Source: Artemia franciscana
Taxonomy: Eukaryota; Arthropoda; Branchiopoda; Anostraca; Artemiidae
Reading direction: 5' to 3'
Length of the DNA stretch: 64,000 bases
Assembly: GCF_032884065.1 (NCBI RefSeq)
Contig: NC_088867.1
Span: forward strand, 1 to 64,000
Positions 11,441-24,649 of the stretch are shown here, in pieces; the stretch's first letter is position 1, and each line of letters starts with the position of its first letter. The position numbers and the translations under genes were made by a program. The notes beneath the pieces were generated by a model. The model ran no database searches. It had not been told where the DNA came from and was given only the letters and a program-made list of their open reading frames with translations.

Positions 11441-12279
11441 GGCTTACATACATTCGATGCAAAAAGAAAGAATTAAATTATTTTTTTGCACAATATACCT
11501 TACTTTTCCGCAAAGCGGTTTTAAATTATAAATAAACATGAACTTACCCTTGCACAAAGTAGAGTACTTTAGAAACACCGTTTGAAAGGCCATTTTTTGA
11601 GCACATCTCAACATTTTGACTCTTGACTAGCTAAATTTTGCTTCAAATTTGACATCTCTCAATCCAAAACAGATTCTTTTTCTCAAATAGCCACATTTTC
11701 ATGAAAAATGAAAAAGATGAGTTTCCTTATAATTTTTTGATGCGATAAAATAATATTATTGAGTATTAAGCCTGTGATTTCGTAGTTTTCCTCCTATAGA
11801 AATTATAAATTTTACTTTTGAAATATTCTATAATGATTGAAACAAGCAAGCACGGCAACATTAAACATGGCACTGAGATTAGTGAAAGAAGGTGTGGTAC
11901 ATTAATCGAGTTCTAAAGTGTCTGGTAATGGTATGTCTTTCTCGTTCAAACAGTAAATTTGGAATAAATCAATGTATTATGCTCTTGTGTCTTTTGCGGT
12001 TTTGGCCTAGCGGTCCCTTGAACCCTTCTTGAAATAATATTATTGAATTGTAATCAAGTAGGTGTGGGCATCTAGCCATGGCTAATTGAAGAAAAAGCTA
12101 AGACAAATAGTCCGATAGAGTGAGGGACAAATCTTACATGAGCCCTTACTAGGATTGTATAAAAATGATGTCAGTTCATTTGTTTTAGTTAGAAGTGGGC
12201 TAAAATTTACCGGCAACTGCATATTCATAAATTTCATTTGTGGGTTTGGTCAATCTGTCAGATGAACCTGTGGCCTAGA
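11441..12279. other. AT-rich stretch without recognised features
   Basis: No gene is supported. Stops are dense on both strands and no known element boundary is seen. The segment is repeated in copy B (about 23814-24649). Confidence 0.45.
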
Positions 12280-12754
12280 CAATATTTATGGCGCTTGGGT
12301 CGGTTACAGCTCGGCCAAGGGGTTATCCGACTGCTCCGAGTGTGGTATTTCTATTGTGTTTGAGAAAGTCTTGTGGTTGCAAACAATTTTTGCTCAGAGC
12401 AGAAAAGACCCTTCCTTGGCCCATTAGCGTCACTCGACCAACCTCGTCGAAAGCAGATCGACCAAGGGGTGTTCTGACTGCTCCGACAAAACAAACAATT
12501 CTGTCACAACAAAATCAGTTTCTATCATAAGATATCGAATCATGTTACATGCGTCTTTGGATATCATGCTTTTTCTGGCCAAAGAAAAGGCGTCGTTTAC
12601 CTGCCTCTGACTTCTTGGAACATTTGTCTGCAGCTCATTCACAGTCTTTTGTTGTTATGTTTTTTGTCTTGTTTTTTCTTTTTGTGTGTGTTTACCTCCA
12701 CAGTTTAATGTACTTTGTGGGTTATAAATAAATTATTATTATTATTATTATTAT
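12280..12754 (+). mobile_element. Retroposon 3' end with (ATT)n tail
   Basis: The segment ends GGGTTATAAATAAATTATT followed by a short (ATT)n run at about 12731-12754, a typical microsatellite-like 3' end of CR1/L2/RTE-type LINEs or SINEs mobilised by them. The preceding 450 bp has an internal near-repeat (GGCCAAGGGGTTATCCGACT near 12313 and GACCAAGGGGTGTTCTGACT near 12460). No reverse transcriptase is present, so it is a 5'-truncated LINE end or a SINE. Confidence 0.5.
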
Positions 12755-14096
12755 GTCTTACTAAACTCCCCATGAAAATATTCTCGGGGCGTCATTATTG
12801 TGGTCTTTGCTATTGTTTTTGCTCTTATTAATACAGATTTCTCAGAAGGCACAAATGGGGTGGTTTTTACTCCTTCTTTCTTTTTATGGTTTCCATGGGG
12901 GTCACAAATTGACTTTCTGTCACAAGTACCAACATAATGAATAACCGTGTATAGGCAGTGCTCAGGTGGACAGTTGAATACGCAGGGCTCATATCGAAAG
13001 ATATATATCTTCAAATCAACCGTCTTGCCTTCATCAGCCGTTGATTATCTCTCTTTCTGAAGTTTGGATGAACAGAGGGTACAGTTACCGAGTGTCACCC
13101 AATAGTACTGCTATAACAGTAACCATCGGCCTTGTAGTCTTGTATGCGTTCAATACTATCTGAATATACTAAAGAAATACTACCTGCAGCAGGATAGGAC
13201 GAAACAGTGTTTTTTCACAGTTTAAACCTTGATATAGCAGTTTCGTGAGCGGTCTTCAAGATTATGGCAGTCTCAGTAGATTTAAGTGCCGATTTCTTGG
13301 TTTCGTAAACATGTAGATCCACTGGTTTACAAAGTGATGTCCCACGTGTTTCCTGAATAACACTCGGTCGATCCTTTTGAAAATTTTGTACTTTTTTGGA
13401 CAAACTGCTATATTTCATGGCTTCGTTAAGATGTGGGTCCACTGGATTACAAAGTGATGCGCCATGATTTACCTGAATAACACTTGGTCGATCCTTTTGA
13501 AAATCTTCTTCTTTTTTGGACAAAAGAGAAACATTCAAAAAAGACTTATTAAGAGTCGATTTATTTTTTTCAGACTATGTACTATAAATCTGTGCTTCGT
13601 AAGAGTCCAGGTCTTTGTCTTTACATAATTCATTGGCTGTGTACACCGTTTTGTTAACGTTACTTCTTTGTTGTGGGGTCATTTTATCATTGTTTTCATT
13701 ATAGACGTCATTAACCTGGAACTCATTTTCTTCTTCCAGCTCAAAATATTCCAGCATACTCTCTTGGAGGTCAACCTTTTCCATATCCTTGCACTCCTTA
13801 ATTTCCATGCACTCTTTGTACTTCATGCCTAGCTTATCATTTTCAAAATTCCCTTCGATATCAATCTTTTCTAACACCTTTGCTTCAAAGTGCGTTTGGA
13901 AACCATCCTCGTTGATTTCATCTCCCTGTTGTCCACCTTCTTCCCTGGATTTGCAAATAGTACTTACCATTTCGTACTCATATTCTGTCGAATACTCCTG
14001 GTTACTTCTTTGAACCTTGATTTTTTCTTGTATTTCTTTGTATTTGTTAATGAACTTTTTACCACGAGAGCCTCTTTTCCTCGTTTTTTTTACCCA
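12751..14096 (-). pseudogene. Unknown protein frame with amber codon (copy A)
   Basis: On the minus strand a single frame is open from 14096 to 13539 apart from one TAG at 13575-13577. It then runs to a TGA at 13215-13217, where copy B has TGC (Cys). The product would start with a basic segment (KKTRKRGSRGKKFINKYKEI), followed by a Glu/Asp-rich region (MEKVDLQESMLEYFELEEEN). After the TAG comes an internal tandem repeat of about 41 residues, marked twice by FQKDRPSVIQ and SLCNPVDPH/SLCKPVDLH. Another frame further on (13014-12751) reads a Cys-rich RYEPCVFNCPPEHCLYTV segment. I recognise no family. A GTAAGT donor-like site follows ATG near 13965, so spliced exons are an alternative. It is called pseudogene because of the in-frame stops. 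Confidence 0.45.
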
Positions 14097-14994
14097 TCAT
14101 CGAAAGAGAACTTATAAGTGAAACTAAAAAGAAATATATTTGATTGTTTCGAAAACTATATCCACAGTTCTTTTAAAGGGGATCCAAAATTAAATGAGTA
14201 AACCATTACTGGAAATTACTTGGATGTCAAATCCCCCTAAAAAGGGGGGCTAAAACTGCTTCTTGTTCAATGGCTTACTAAAGTCTCCTTACATATATCT
14301 CACAGCTTACCAATAGGACCTAATCTCTTAGTAAATTTGAATTTGTAAAACAATCGTCGAGTGCTATAAGGCACCTAAAAGCTCACGTATGATACCTGCA
14401 AAAATTGTCGAAGCTGAAATAATTTCTGCATTCCAAGTGGTATAAATTTTGGACTAAGAACTTAAACAAGAATTTTCCCCAAAATGTTGAAATATCTATT
14501 TGAGCCGCTGTCAGAGAACAAGATAACTTTGTCTATTTGAGACTCAGCTCTTTCAATCTAACATTAGTTTGAGTCAGAAATACCTCTGGTGTAAGACCAC
14601 GTTGATGGAGATCTAAATTCGACAAGCCCCTGACGACTGCGTATCAGGATAAATATAATGAAATTTTACAAATGTTATAGGAAGCTTGGTTCAGAGGAAA
14701 ATTTACTAATGCTTCATTTTCCGTTAAAAAAGAGCTAGTGACTCACATCAAACGGGTCCGTTGGTTTGCAATGCCCGAGGGAGCAGCAAAAGCATTAAAT
14801 TTGTCGAATAAACACTCGATGTTCTGAAGAACGTGGGTAATAACAATTTTCATCCAAACACTGATTCTTAGTTTTTAAAATTTTTACCAATTCTTTTAAA
14901 TTCAGGAAAACGTTTATTCTTAACGTATCTTAACGTTAATACTATACTATACTTAACGTATAGTATCTGTTACTGGGAAGAATGTATACATTTT
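14097..14994. other. AT-rich stretch, short TA palindromes near its end
   Basis: No gene is recognised. Near 14925-14975 the words TTAACGTATCTTAACGTTAA and ACTATACTTAACGTATAGTA form short palindromes just left of the large foldback element. Similar words occur inside that element at about 15560-15600. Confidence 0.45.
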
Positions 14995-17414
14995 GACCCG
15001 GCTCAATAGTAACCAAAACTCTAAAAAATTAGATTTTGATATCAATAGCCACATCAAAAGAATCGCATTTTAATGTTGATTTCAAATATATAAGTTTCAT
15101 CAAGTTTAGTTTTACCAATCAAAAGTTAAGAGCCTGAGAAAATTTGCCTTATTTAAGAAAATAGGGGGAAACCCCCCCTAAAAATCTTAGCGAAAATGAC
15201 ACCATCAGATTCAGCGTATCAGAGAGCCCTACTGTAGAAGTTTCAAGCTCCTATCTACAAAAATGTGGAATTTTGTTTTTTTTTTCCAGAAGACAAATCA
15301 CGGGTGCGCGTTTTTTTTTTTCAGGGGTCATCGTATCGACAAAGTGGTCCTAGAATGTCGCAAGAGGGCTCATTCTAACGGAAATGAAAAGTTCTAGTTC
15401 CCTTTTTAAGTGACCAAAAAAATTGGAGGGCACCTAGGCCCCCTCCCACGCTCATTTTTTCTCCAAAGTCAACGGATCAAAATTTTGAGATAGCCATTTT
15501 GTTTACCATAGTCGAAAACATAATAACTATGTCTTTGGGGATGACTTATAGTATCTGTTACGTATACGTATAGTTTATACTATACTTAACGTATATGTAG
15601 TAATGCTATACCCCTCATATATGTAGTAAAAATATGAGATTAAAAAAGTTCGTTACGTAAGCTAATTTATAAGTTACGTTTATCTTTTACTAACAAAAAC
15701 ATTCGTAAAAAATTTAAAGCTTTAGGTGCCTTTTTACGTAACTACATAAAAAAAACTAGTTTTTTTTAACTGAAAGTAAGGAGCGACAATAAAACTTAAA
15801 ACGAACAGAAATTACTCCAGATATGAAATGGGCTGTCCCCTCTGCAATCCCTCGCTAATTACGCTAAAGCTTTTAATTGTTTTAAAAAGCAGAATTGTGG
15901 CAAAGAGTCAAATTTAGCGTAAAGAGCGAGGGATTGCGGAAGGGACAACCCATTTCATATACGGAGTAATTTCTGTTCGTTTTAATGTCGCTCCTTACTT
16001 TCAGTTAAAAAAAATAGTTTTTTTTTATATAATTTCTGAACGTTTTTGAATTAATGCATGTTTGATTTTGGCTCTCTAAACATAAATTATTAAAATAAAG
16101 TTTACATATTAATTCCTTTTTGGCTAAATGGCTTTCTCTTAGTTTTGATCAGACGATTTTGAGAAATAAGGGATGGGGAAGGATGCCTAGTTGCGATGCA
16201 ATTTTTTGGTTACATAAAAGGGCAACTATAAATTTTAATTTTTAACGAATTTTTTTATTAGTAAAAAATATACGTAACTTAAGAATTAACTTACGTAACA
16301 AACTTTTATATTCTTAAATTTTTATTATGTATATGAGGGGATTTGTACTCTCCTTAATACCTCGTTCTTTACACTAAATCGTAAGTTTTGTCCCAATTCT
16401 TTAAGAATGACCCCTGAATCAGAAAGGCCGTAGAATAAATAGTTGAAATTACTAAAAATACTATAGCATAAAGAGCGAGGTATTTATCTCCTCCTCAATA
16501 CCTCGCTCTTTATGCTAAAATATATTTAGAACCCCTCATATGCGTAATAATCTCTGTTCGTTTTAAGTTTCAATGTTACTCCTTACTTTCAATTGAAAAA
16601 ACTTTTCCATGTTATTTTTTCATTGTTTTTTTTTATAGTAATTTTAGAAAATCCTGCACCCTTTTCATGAATTTCTTTTCCCCCATAACATTTTTCTCCA
16701 AGGAAAGATCCTCCCACATAGCCCCCTCCCCTCAGCCCCACCCCCCAAACCAAAAAAAAATCCCCTGAAAACGTCTGTACACTTCCCAATTACCATTATT
16801 ATATGTAAACACTGGTCGAAGTTTGTAACTTGCAGCCCCTACCCCAGGGACTGTGAGGGAGTAAATCATTCCCAAATACATAGTTATAATGATTTTGGAC
16901 TATGCAGAACAAAATGGCTATCTCAAATTTTGATCCGTTGACTTTGGAGAAAAAATGAGCGTGGGAGGGGGCCTAGGTGCCCTCTAATTTTTTCGGTCAC
17001 TTAAAAAGGGCACTAGAACTTTTCATTTTCGTTAGAATGAGCCCTCTTGCGACATTCTAGGACCACTTTGTCGATACGATGACCCCTGGAAAAAAAAACG
17101 CGTACCCGTGATTTGTCTTCTGGGAAAAAAAAAACGAAATTCCACATTTTTGTAGATAGGAGCTTGAAACTTCTACAGTAGGGCTCCCTGATACGCTGAA
17201 TCTGATGGTGTCATTTTCGCTAAGATTTTTAGGGGGTGTTTCCCCCTATTTTCTTAAATAAGGCAAATTTTCTCAGGCTCGTAACTTTTGATTGGTAAAA
17301 CTAAACTTGATGAAACTTATATATTTGAAATCAGCATTAAATCCGATTCTTTTGATGTGGCTATTGATATCAAAATTTAATTTCTTAGAGTTTTGGTTAC
17401 TATTGAGCCGGGTC
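14995..17414. mobile_element. Foldback element with ~0.55-kb inverted ends (copy A)
   Basis: The left end GACCCGGCTCAATAGTAACC (14995) is matched in inverted orientation by the right end, GGTTACTATTGAGCCGGGTC (to 17414). The arms are complementary for about 0.55 kb (14995-15545 and about 16870-17414). The centre holds two further palindromes at 15762-16015 and about 16340-16600. Sequence outside the right end (TACAGTTCGTTAGCACGAACTG) is itself a small hairpin and also follows other members. No transposase is seen. Loose or partial members occur at 9225, 11055, 30673 and 32715. It fits foldback or MITE-like non-autonomous DNA elements. Confidence 0.75.
15762..16015. repeat. Nested ~250-bp hairpin within the foldback element
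   Basis: TTTAACTGAAAGTAAGGAGC on the left pairs with GCTCCTTACTTTCAGTTAAA on the right. Both arms continue with AACGAACAGAAATTACTCC and the ATATGAAATGGG block. The core reads CTCGCTAATTACGCTAAAGC against a complementary GCGTAAAGAGCGAGGGATTG. This hairpin is the most repeated unit of the family in the window. Confidence 0.8.
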
Positions 17415-17448
17415 GTTCCTTACTACAGTTCGTTAGCACGAACTGTTT

Positions 17449-17555
17449 GATACCAGACAAATACATTTAGGTGATCAGTGCTGTGTACGAGAATAACACT
17501 GCGCGGTTAAGGTAGGAAATGAGGTTTGTAGCTGGTTGCATTTTAAAGAAGGAGG
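17449..17555 (+). pseudogene. LINE reverse-transcriptase fragment cut at the duplication junction
   Basis: About 100 nt starting ATACCAGACAAATACATTTA match the RT gene at about 42648-42760, ending at TTTTAAAGAAGGAG where copy A stops. The reading continues only after copy B (29820-30552). The duplication breakpoint therefore lies inside this RT frame. Confidence 0.8.
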
Positions 17556-18967
17556 ACTAAACTAAACACTGGATTAAACTTAACGCAAAAACATGCAAAC
17601 TAATTATATTTTTGTCAAAGGGTTTGCAATAAAATGGTTTGCTATCGAATAGATACCAGCAGTGGCGTTATTAAGATTCTTAGGATCTGTTTCAAAAATT
17701 GAGCAGGAACAAAAAAGATGATTAGCCTTAAGATGAAAAATATCCTAATTTTGTGCATATAGTTACCTAATTTGATTGTCCCGTTTGAAGGTTCATCTTT
17801 AGCCTAATGATTCGAAACTAGAATAGAGATTTACACATAATACAAAGGCAAAAAAAACACCACAGCTTCTTTAACTTATCTTAGGCTGCAGCTAAGCAAA
17901 AGACATCATTAAAAATGTGCAACTTATAAAATTTCAGAAAATCGTTTGACACTACAATCCTTCAAAATCTTCAGCCATCATTATGCATTATTTCTTTCTT
18001 CATTCGTTCTGTCCAGTAATCTTTTAGGATCTTTTTGAATCCCAATTTCCTGAAAATAATGTCATTAATTAATTCCCCAGAATCAAATTTTCTGGCGACT
18101 TGGCATCCACAAACCTTGATTAGCGGTTTAATATTCTTCTGATTCTATATTTGGGCTAACAACTAGTATTTTCTCTGCTGCTTACATGAAATTATTTAAA
18201 TAATAAAGCTCATTTGAGCCCCAGTGAAAAGACTTTTTCAAGAAAAAATGATTATAATGAAAGTAGAATGAAAAAATCACATGAACAGAACCAATTGCTC
18301 CTTAGCCATGCAAAAAATCTATAACTAGCTCAAACAAATTAACCACTGAAGTTTTCATATACTTGTACTTAGGCAAAGACAGAACTTAAAAGGAAACCAA
18401 ACCTTCTCCCCCAAATATACATTTATTTTGCTAAAAGTTCTTAAGTAACCCTTAGACAAAAAGACTAAACCGTAAAATTATAATCTAAGTGTTCCCTTTA
18501 TTGTTTTTTTTTTTTACTAAGATGAATTTTGGCTTAAGGGTATACAGACAGAAATTATCATAAACCAGACTATCGTTTCTATTCCTTTTAAAGTAAAATA
18601 CAAATAATTTGAATTTAGGAAAGTATAATCTAGGAGAAGCAGTAAGGACTGTCGCATTCTGAGATGATATAATGTCAGAGTAAAGTTAAACATTAACGAA
18701 TTAACAAAATAAAATGTTTTTTTCTTATAGTCATTTTTATTATCTTTCTACCGAAGTTCCTTCATCAAAATGTTTTAATACTGTTTCATATATTTCCTAA
18801 TATTATGCTGATCTTTCTGAGGAGAACGGGGGGGGGGGGGGTCAAAAGTACACTGATGTGACATTGACAGAGAAAGGTAGCGTAACTCAATAACCGTTTG
18901 TAGCCACTTATCTTTGCTGTAAAATTGGGTTTAATCAACTAATCTTTGTTTCACGTTTTCCTACGAA

Positions 18968-21107
18968 AACAAGAGATAAGAGCTCATATGGCACTTGTGA
19001 CGAGGCGAGAAGAGCTAAGAGCCAAGAGATCATATGGTATGAGCTCTAACAAAATTCTACGAATCAATAGATTGATTCATATATTGCTTCATCCCGATTC
19101 CTACTCTCCTCCAAAAGTGTTTTTCCAAGATTTCCCCCTCCAACTCCCCTAATGTCAAACGATCTGGTCGGATTTGAAATAAGAGCTCTGAGACATTAAT
19201 TCTTTCTAAAAATCAAATTTCATTAAGATCCGATCATCGTAAGATAAAATACCCCAATTTTCACATTTTCAGAGAACTCCGGTTTCCCCTCCAACTCCCC
19301 CAACATCACAGGATCTGGTTGGAATTTAAAATAAAAACTTCAAAGCACAAGATCCTTCTAAATATCAAATTTCATTAAATCTGTTCACCCTTTCTTAAGT
19401 TACAAATACCTCAATTTTCAAATTACCCCCCCTCCAATTCCACCAAAGAGAGCATATCCGGTCCGGTTATGTCAGTCACGTATCTTAGACAGGTTTTTAT
19501 TCTTCCCATCCAGTTTCATCCTGATCTCACCGCTTTAAGCATTTTCTAAGCTTTGCGCCCCCCCCCCCAACTGCACTCCCCAATTATGCTTGATCCGGTT
19601 GAGATTTAAAATAAGAGATCTGAGTTACGTGGTACTTCTAAATATGAAGTTTCATGAAGATCCGATCACTCCTCCGTAAGTTAAAAATACGTCATTTTTT
19701 CTTATTTTCAGAATTACCCCCCCCCCCAATAGATTGGATCCTTTCCAATTATTTGAATCACGTATTTAAGACTTCTGCTTATTTTTCCCACCAGGTTTCA
19801 TCCCGATCCCTCCAATCTAAGCGTTTTCTATGATTTTAGGTTCCCCCACCCCAAACTTCCCCCAACATCACCAGATCCAGTCAGTATTTAAAATAAGAGC
19901 TTTGAGACACGATATCCTTCTAAATGTCGAATCTCATTGAGATCCGATAACCCGTTCGTAAGTTAAAAATACATCATTATTCTAATTTTTCAGAATTAAC
20001 CCCTCCCCCAACTACCCCAAGGAGAGCGGAACCTTTCCGGTTATGTCAATCATGTATCTAGGACTCGTGATTATTTTTTCCACCAAGTATCATCCCGATC
20101 CCTCCACTCTATGATTTTTTCAAGTTTTAGGTTTCCCCCTCCCAACTACCCCCCCCCCCAATGTCACCAGATCTGGTCTAATTTAAAAAAAGAGCTCTGA
20201 GCCACGATATTCTTCTAAATTTCAATTTCATTGAGATCTGATCACCTGTTCGTAAGTTAAAAATACCTCATTTTTTCTAATTTTTCAGAACCCCCCCCCC
20301 AACTATCCCAAAGAGAACGGATCCATTCCGTTTATGTCAATCATGTATCTAGCTCTTGTGTTTATTTTTCCCACCAAGTTTCATCCCGATCCCTCCACTC
20401 CAAGTGTTTTCCAAGTTTTAGGTTTCCCCCTCAACTCCCCCCCCCCCCAACGTCACCAGATCCGGTCAGTCTTTAATATAAGAGCTCTAAGATACGAGAT
20501 CTTTCTAAACATCAAATTTCATTGAGATCCGATCACCCGTTCGTAAGTTAAAATACCTCACTTTTTCTAATTTTTCAGAATTACCCCCCCCCCCCCCCAA
20601 CTACCGCAAAGAGAACGGATCCGTTCCGATTATGTCAATCATGTATCTGGGACTTGTGCTTATTTTCCCATCAAGTTTCATCCCGTTCCCTCCACTCTAA
20701 GTGTTTTCCAAGATTTAGGTTTCCCCCCCTCCAACTCCCCCCAATGTCATCAGATCTGGTCAGGATTTAAATAAGAGCTCTGAGACACAATATCATTCCC
20801 AACATCAAATTTTATTAAGATTTCATCACCCATTCAAAAGTTAAAAATACTTCATTTTTTCTATTTTTTCTGAAATAACTGGCCCCTCACTCCCCCCCCC
20901 CAGATGGTCAAATTAAGAAAACGACTATTTTTCATTTAAGCTGGTCCCGTCCCTGATACGCCTGCCAATTTCATTGTCCTAGCTTACCTGGAAATGCCTA
21001 AAGTAGCAAAACCGGGACCGACAGACAGACAGACCGACAGACAGACCGACCGACAGAATTGGCGATTGCTATATGTCACTTGGTTAATACCAAGTGCAAT
21101 AAAAAAT
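18968..21107 (+). mobile_element. Poly-C tandem-repeat element (copy in duplication B)
   Basis: It has the same head (AACAAGAGATAAGAGCTCAT), the same ~295-bp monomers and the same GACAGAC-rich tail with the CTTGGTTAATACCAAG palindrome as the copy at 6587-8740. The GACAGAC/GACCGAC tract at about 21017-21055 is longer than in copy A, and many C-runs differ in length. Open frames here (for example 20334-20525) lie within the repeat and are not genes. Confidence 0.7.
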
Positions 21108-21599
21108 GTATAGCATTATAAGAGTGGGGTTGACTCAACCTGAAACCAAAGTTCTATATCTGATTTAATCTTTAAGTACAAAGGACATCAAACTTAAAGT
21201 TTTTTTTTTCTTCCCCGGTTCCATCTTAGGTCTAATCAGCCAGTTTCCTTGGCGGTTCCTTGGATCCCAAGCAGTATCCTTTGGTCTCTTCTAATTGTTA
21301 TTTACGGTTTTATTTGAGTTGTTATGACATTATCAAGGTTAGATCCCTGCTTAAAGCTTCCCCAAACATAGTGTTTGAAATTAAATTATTTTTTTTCATA
21401 TGAAAGCATGAACTCTTCTGATGAAATTTTAAGAGGATAGAATTGTTCAAGGGGAATTTTACGGGGGGGGGGGGGGTTGTGGTTTACATTAGAGAATTTT
21501 TCAATGACAAGTTTCCCATAAACAAAGTGCATTTTTCACGAAGGGAAAATCAGATTTACCAGAATTATTTAAAAAATAATCAGAAACTTATAAAAGTTT

Positions 21600-21890
21600 T
21601 TTCTACTGAAAGAAAGGAGCATCCCTAAAACTGAAAACAGTGGGAAATTATTCCATATATGAGGGAGTTCGACTATTTGTCCCAAGTTTTAAGAGTGACT
21701 CCTGAAGCCCAAAGGGTATCTAATTAGAATAAAAAGCTCTTTCAAAAGGACTAAAAGCACTAGCATAAATAGCAAGGTATCTAGGAGCAAGATAAAGAGC
21801 AAAGTATGACCCCTCCCCCTTATATGTGGAATAATTCCTGTTCGTTTTTACTTTTAATACTGCTCCTAATTTTCAATTGTTTTTTTTTTA
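21600..21890. repeat. Diverged foldback-family hairpin (copy B)
   Basis: It is the counterpart of 9225-9512, with TACTGAAAGAAAGGAGCAT at the left and GCTCCTAATTTTCAATTG at the right. The poly-C stretch inside is interrupted here (CCCCTCCCCC) where copy A has an uninterrupted C-run. Confidence 0.6.
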
Positions 21891-23424
21891 TTATTTACAC
21901 AAAAAGGAATGGACAGTTCATAGATTAAAAATAGGCACCAACTACAGATTGAACATTTGAATATGGCTATGAATTGTACTTTTTCGACGACTAACTTTCA
22001 GAAATATGGTCAATTATGTGAACAATTTAGAGAGCCTTAGCTGGAATAATTATTTTCTCTTACAGCTAGGATTGAAGCTGAATGAGTTCCGTACCTATTT
22101 CGTATATTTCATTAAATCTACTCAAATCGGGTTCATTTTCTTGTTTTATTTACTATGTTTTATGGCACAGATAAAGGAATAGTATTAAAAGTACCTCTTG
22201 ATGTCATAATTCCTTCATTTTTAAAGAAATTAGAGCTTATCAAAGGCCCCTTTCATGACAGTAATATTATAAAGTTGGTATACATTTCTTAAAGTCAAAT
22301 TTTACTGAACATAACATATATACGTTTTTTAAACGTTAGTAAATAACTCTTAACATGGTAATATTAATTAAATCCTATTCGAAATAATCATTAAGTTAAC
22401 ACACGCTTTTGAAAGCATCATGGGATCTTTTGTTTCATTGTATTAGTTAATTACCAAGAAAAAGCTGGATAGATAATGCTTAAAGTAAGCTCCTTAAAAT
22501 AAAAAAGCCCTTAAAATAAAATTCTGACACATTAAAAAAAGAACAAAGACTATATTAAGCCTGAAAACAAACAAAAATAAGCTGTGGATGGTTATTTAAC
22601 TTAGAGTTGCTCGTAGATAGATAACAAGAAATGAACTAGTTAAGCTGGGAATGTGAAGGAATTTCTATAGTTAGAACTAAGGAAAAAAGTTATCCCCTGG
22701 TTTCTCTGACATTCCTTGTCTTCTAATTTTTAGCTGAAGCACCCTTTTAGGAGTGGTACCATGCAGTAGATTTATATTTTTATATTGTCAGTGCTACAAA
22801 AAGAGGACGTGGCCTATCTGATGGCAACGTTCACCTCTAACTTCTCAGCAGAAAGCTAGGCAGTTACTTTCACTAATTGGTTTAAAAGTTAGAACATGGT
22901 AACGATCAGATTCTGATTTGAATTTGCCTCCAGGAAAAAAAACTCTTTGACTTCGTGTGTGCAACCGAATTCTTCTAGTCTTTTTTTGTTTCTTTTTTTG
23001 TTTTTTTTAACAGCTTTTGTAGACTCGGGTTTCAAGTGTTTTATGAATTTCTATTTTTTGTTTCGGAACGTGTCTGTATTTCATGATAAAAAATACCGTC
23101 GGTACATACCCGTGAAAATTTCATGGCACGAAGATAAAACGAAAATTCATTTATTAAGGCATTTGGTGATTTTTAATCTGAAGCAAAACTACACATGATG
23201 ACCATTTAACAGAGAGTTAGGTATAATGTCAATCAAAATTGAATGGTCATAGAATACGAATCAATAAGTGTCATATAATTCGAAACACTAGAACAGTATT
23301 AGTATTAAACACAAACTAATCATTTTTTAGCCCTAAGAATATAAAGTAAAAAGCGAATAATATTGAAAAATACTAGCAGTCTCCATTGCATCAAACAATT
23401 CGTGGCAACAAGCTATAAGGACTG
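21891..23424. other. AT-rich stretch without recognised features (copy B)
   Basis: This is the counterpart of 9513-11050 in copy A. No supported gene or element was found. Confidence 0.45.
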
Positions 23425-23813
23425 GGTGACCCGGCTCAAGAGTAATCGAAATCCTAAAACACAAAAGATTTGATAATAGCACATACTACAAAAGAATCGA
23501 ACATTCAAGTTGATTTCAAAAATATAAAGCTCATTAAGCTTAATGGTACCCATTAAAAGTTACGAGCCAGTGAAAACATGACCTATGTCTGAAAGAGGGG
23601 AAGCAACCAAAACAGGTGATCTAAATGGAAATCACACCCTCATATTCAGCACATCAAATAACCCTATTTTCAAGTTTCAAGGTCCTATATACCAAAATGC
23701 GGAATTTAAAATTTTTACCACAAACAAAATCACGTATGTTTCTTGTGTTTGTTGTTTTTTTTTTCCAGGAGTGACCAAATCTGACACGGTGATCCTATAA
23801 GATTGGGAGACGG
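23425..23813 (+). repeat. Diverged foldback arm (copy B)
   Basis: Counterpart of 11055-11440, beginning GACCCGGCTCAAGAGTAATC. It is closer to the intact terminus (GACCCGGCTCAATAGTAACC) than copy A, which has lost one G. Confidence 0.65.
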
Positions 23814-24649
23814 CTTACATACATTCGATGCAAAAAGAAAGAATTAAATTATTTTTTTGCACAATATACCTTACTTCTCCGCAAAGCGGTTTTAAATTAT
23901 AAATAAACATGGACTTACCCTTGTACAAAGTAGAGTACTTTAGAATCTCCATTTGAAAGGCCATTGTTTGAGCACATCTCAACATTTTGACTCTTGACTA
24001 GCTAAATTTTGCTTCAAATTTGACATCTCTCAATCCAAAATAGATTCTTTTTCTCAAATAGCCACATTTTCATGAAAAATGAAAAAGATGAGTTTCCTTA
24101 TAATTTTTTGATGCGATAAAATAATATTATTGAGTATTAAGCCTGTAATTTCGTAGTTTCCTCCTATAGAAATTATAAATTTTACTTTTGAAATATTCTA
24201 TGACGATTGAAACAAGCAAGCACGGCAACATAAAACATGGCACTGAGATTAGTGAAAGAAGGTGTGCTACATTAATCGAGTTCTAAAGTGTCTGGTAATG
24301 GTATGTCTTTCTCGTTCAAACAGTAAATTTGGAATAAATCAATGTATTATGCTCTTGTGTCTTTTGCGGTTTTGGCCTAGCGGTCCCTTGAACCCTTCTT
24401 GAAATAATATTATTGAATTGTAATCAAGTAGGTGTGGGCATCTAGCCATGGCTAATTGAAGAAAAAGCTAAGACAAATAGTCCGATAGAGTGAGGGACAA
24501 ATCTTACATGAGCCCTTACTAGGATTGTATAAAAATGATGTCAGTTCATTTGTTTTAGTTAGAAGTGGGCTAAAATTTACCGGCAACTGCATATTCATAA
24601 ATTTCATTTGTGGGTTTGGTCAATCTGTCAGATGAACCTGTGGCCTAGA

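Larger units (their letters stand above)
5177..17555. repeat. Copy A of a ~12.4-kb direct tandem duplication
   Basis: The sequence starting ACTGGATTAAACTTAACG at 5177 recurs at 17568. The two copies stay collinear to their right ends, TTTAAAGAAGGAG at 17555 and at 29925. All internal features recur in the same order and spacing. Differences are scattered substitutions plus many 1-nt indels, often in homopolymers. At the A/B junction a LINE reverse-transcriptase frame is cut off, followed by about 12 nt of unmatched sequence (GACTAAACTAAAC) before copy B begins. Confidence 0.93.

Noticed and set aside
12288-12642. Overlapping 80- and 70-codon frames on opposite strands
   Set aside because: Both lie in the non-coding retroposon end; neither has motifs and each is the shadow of the other.
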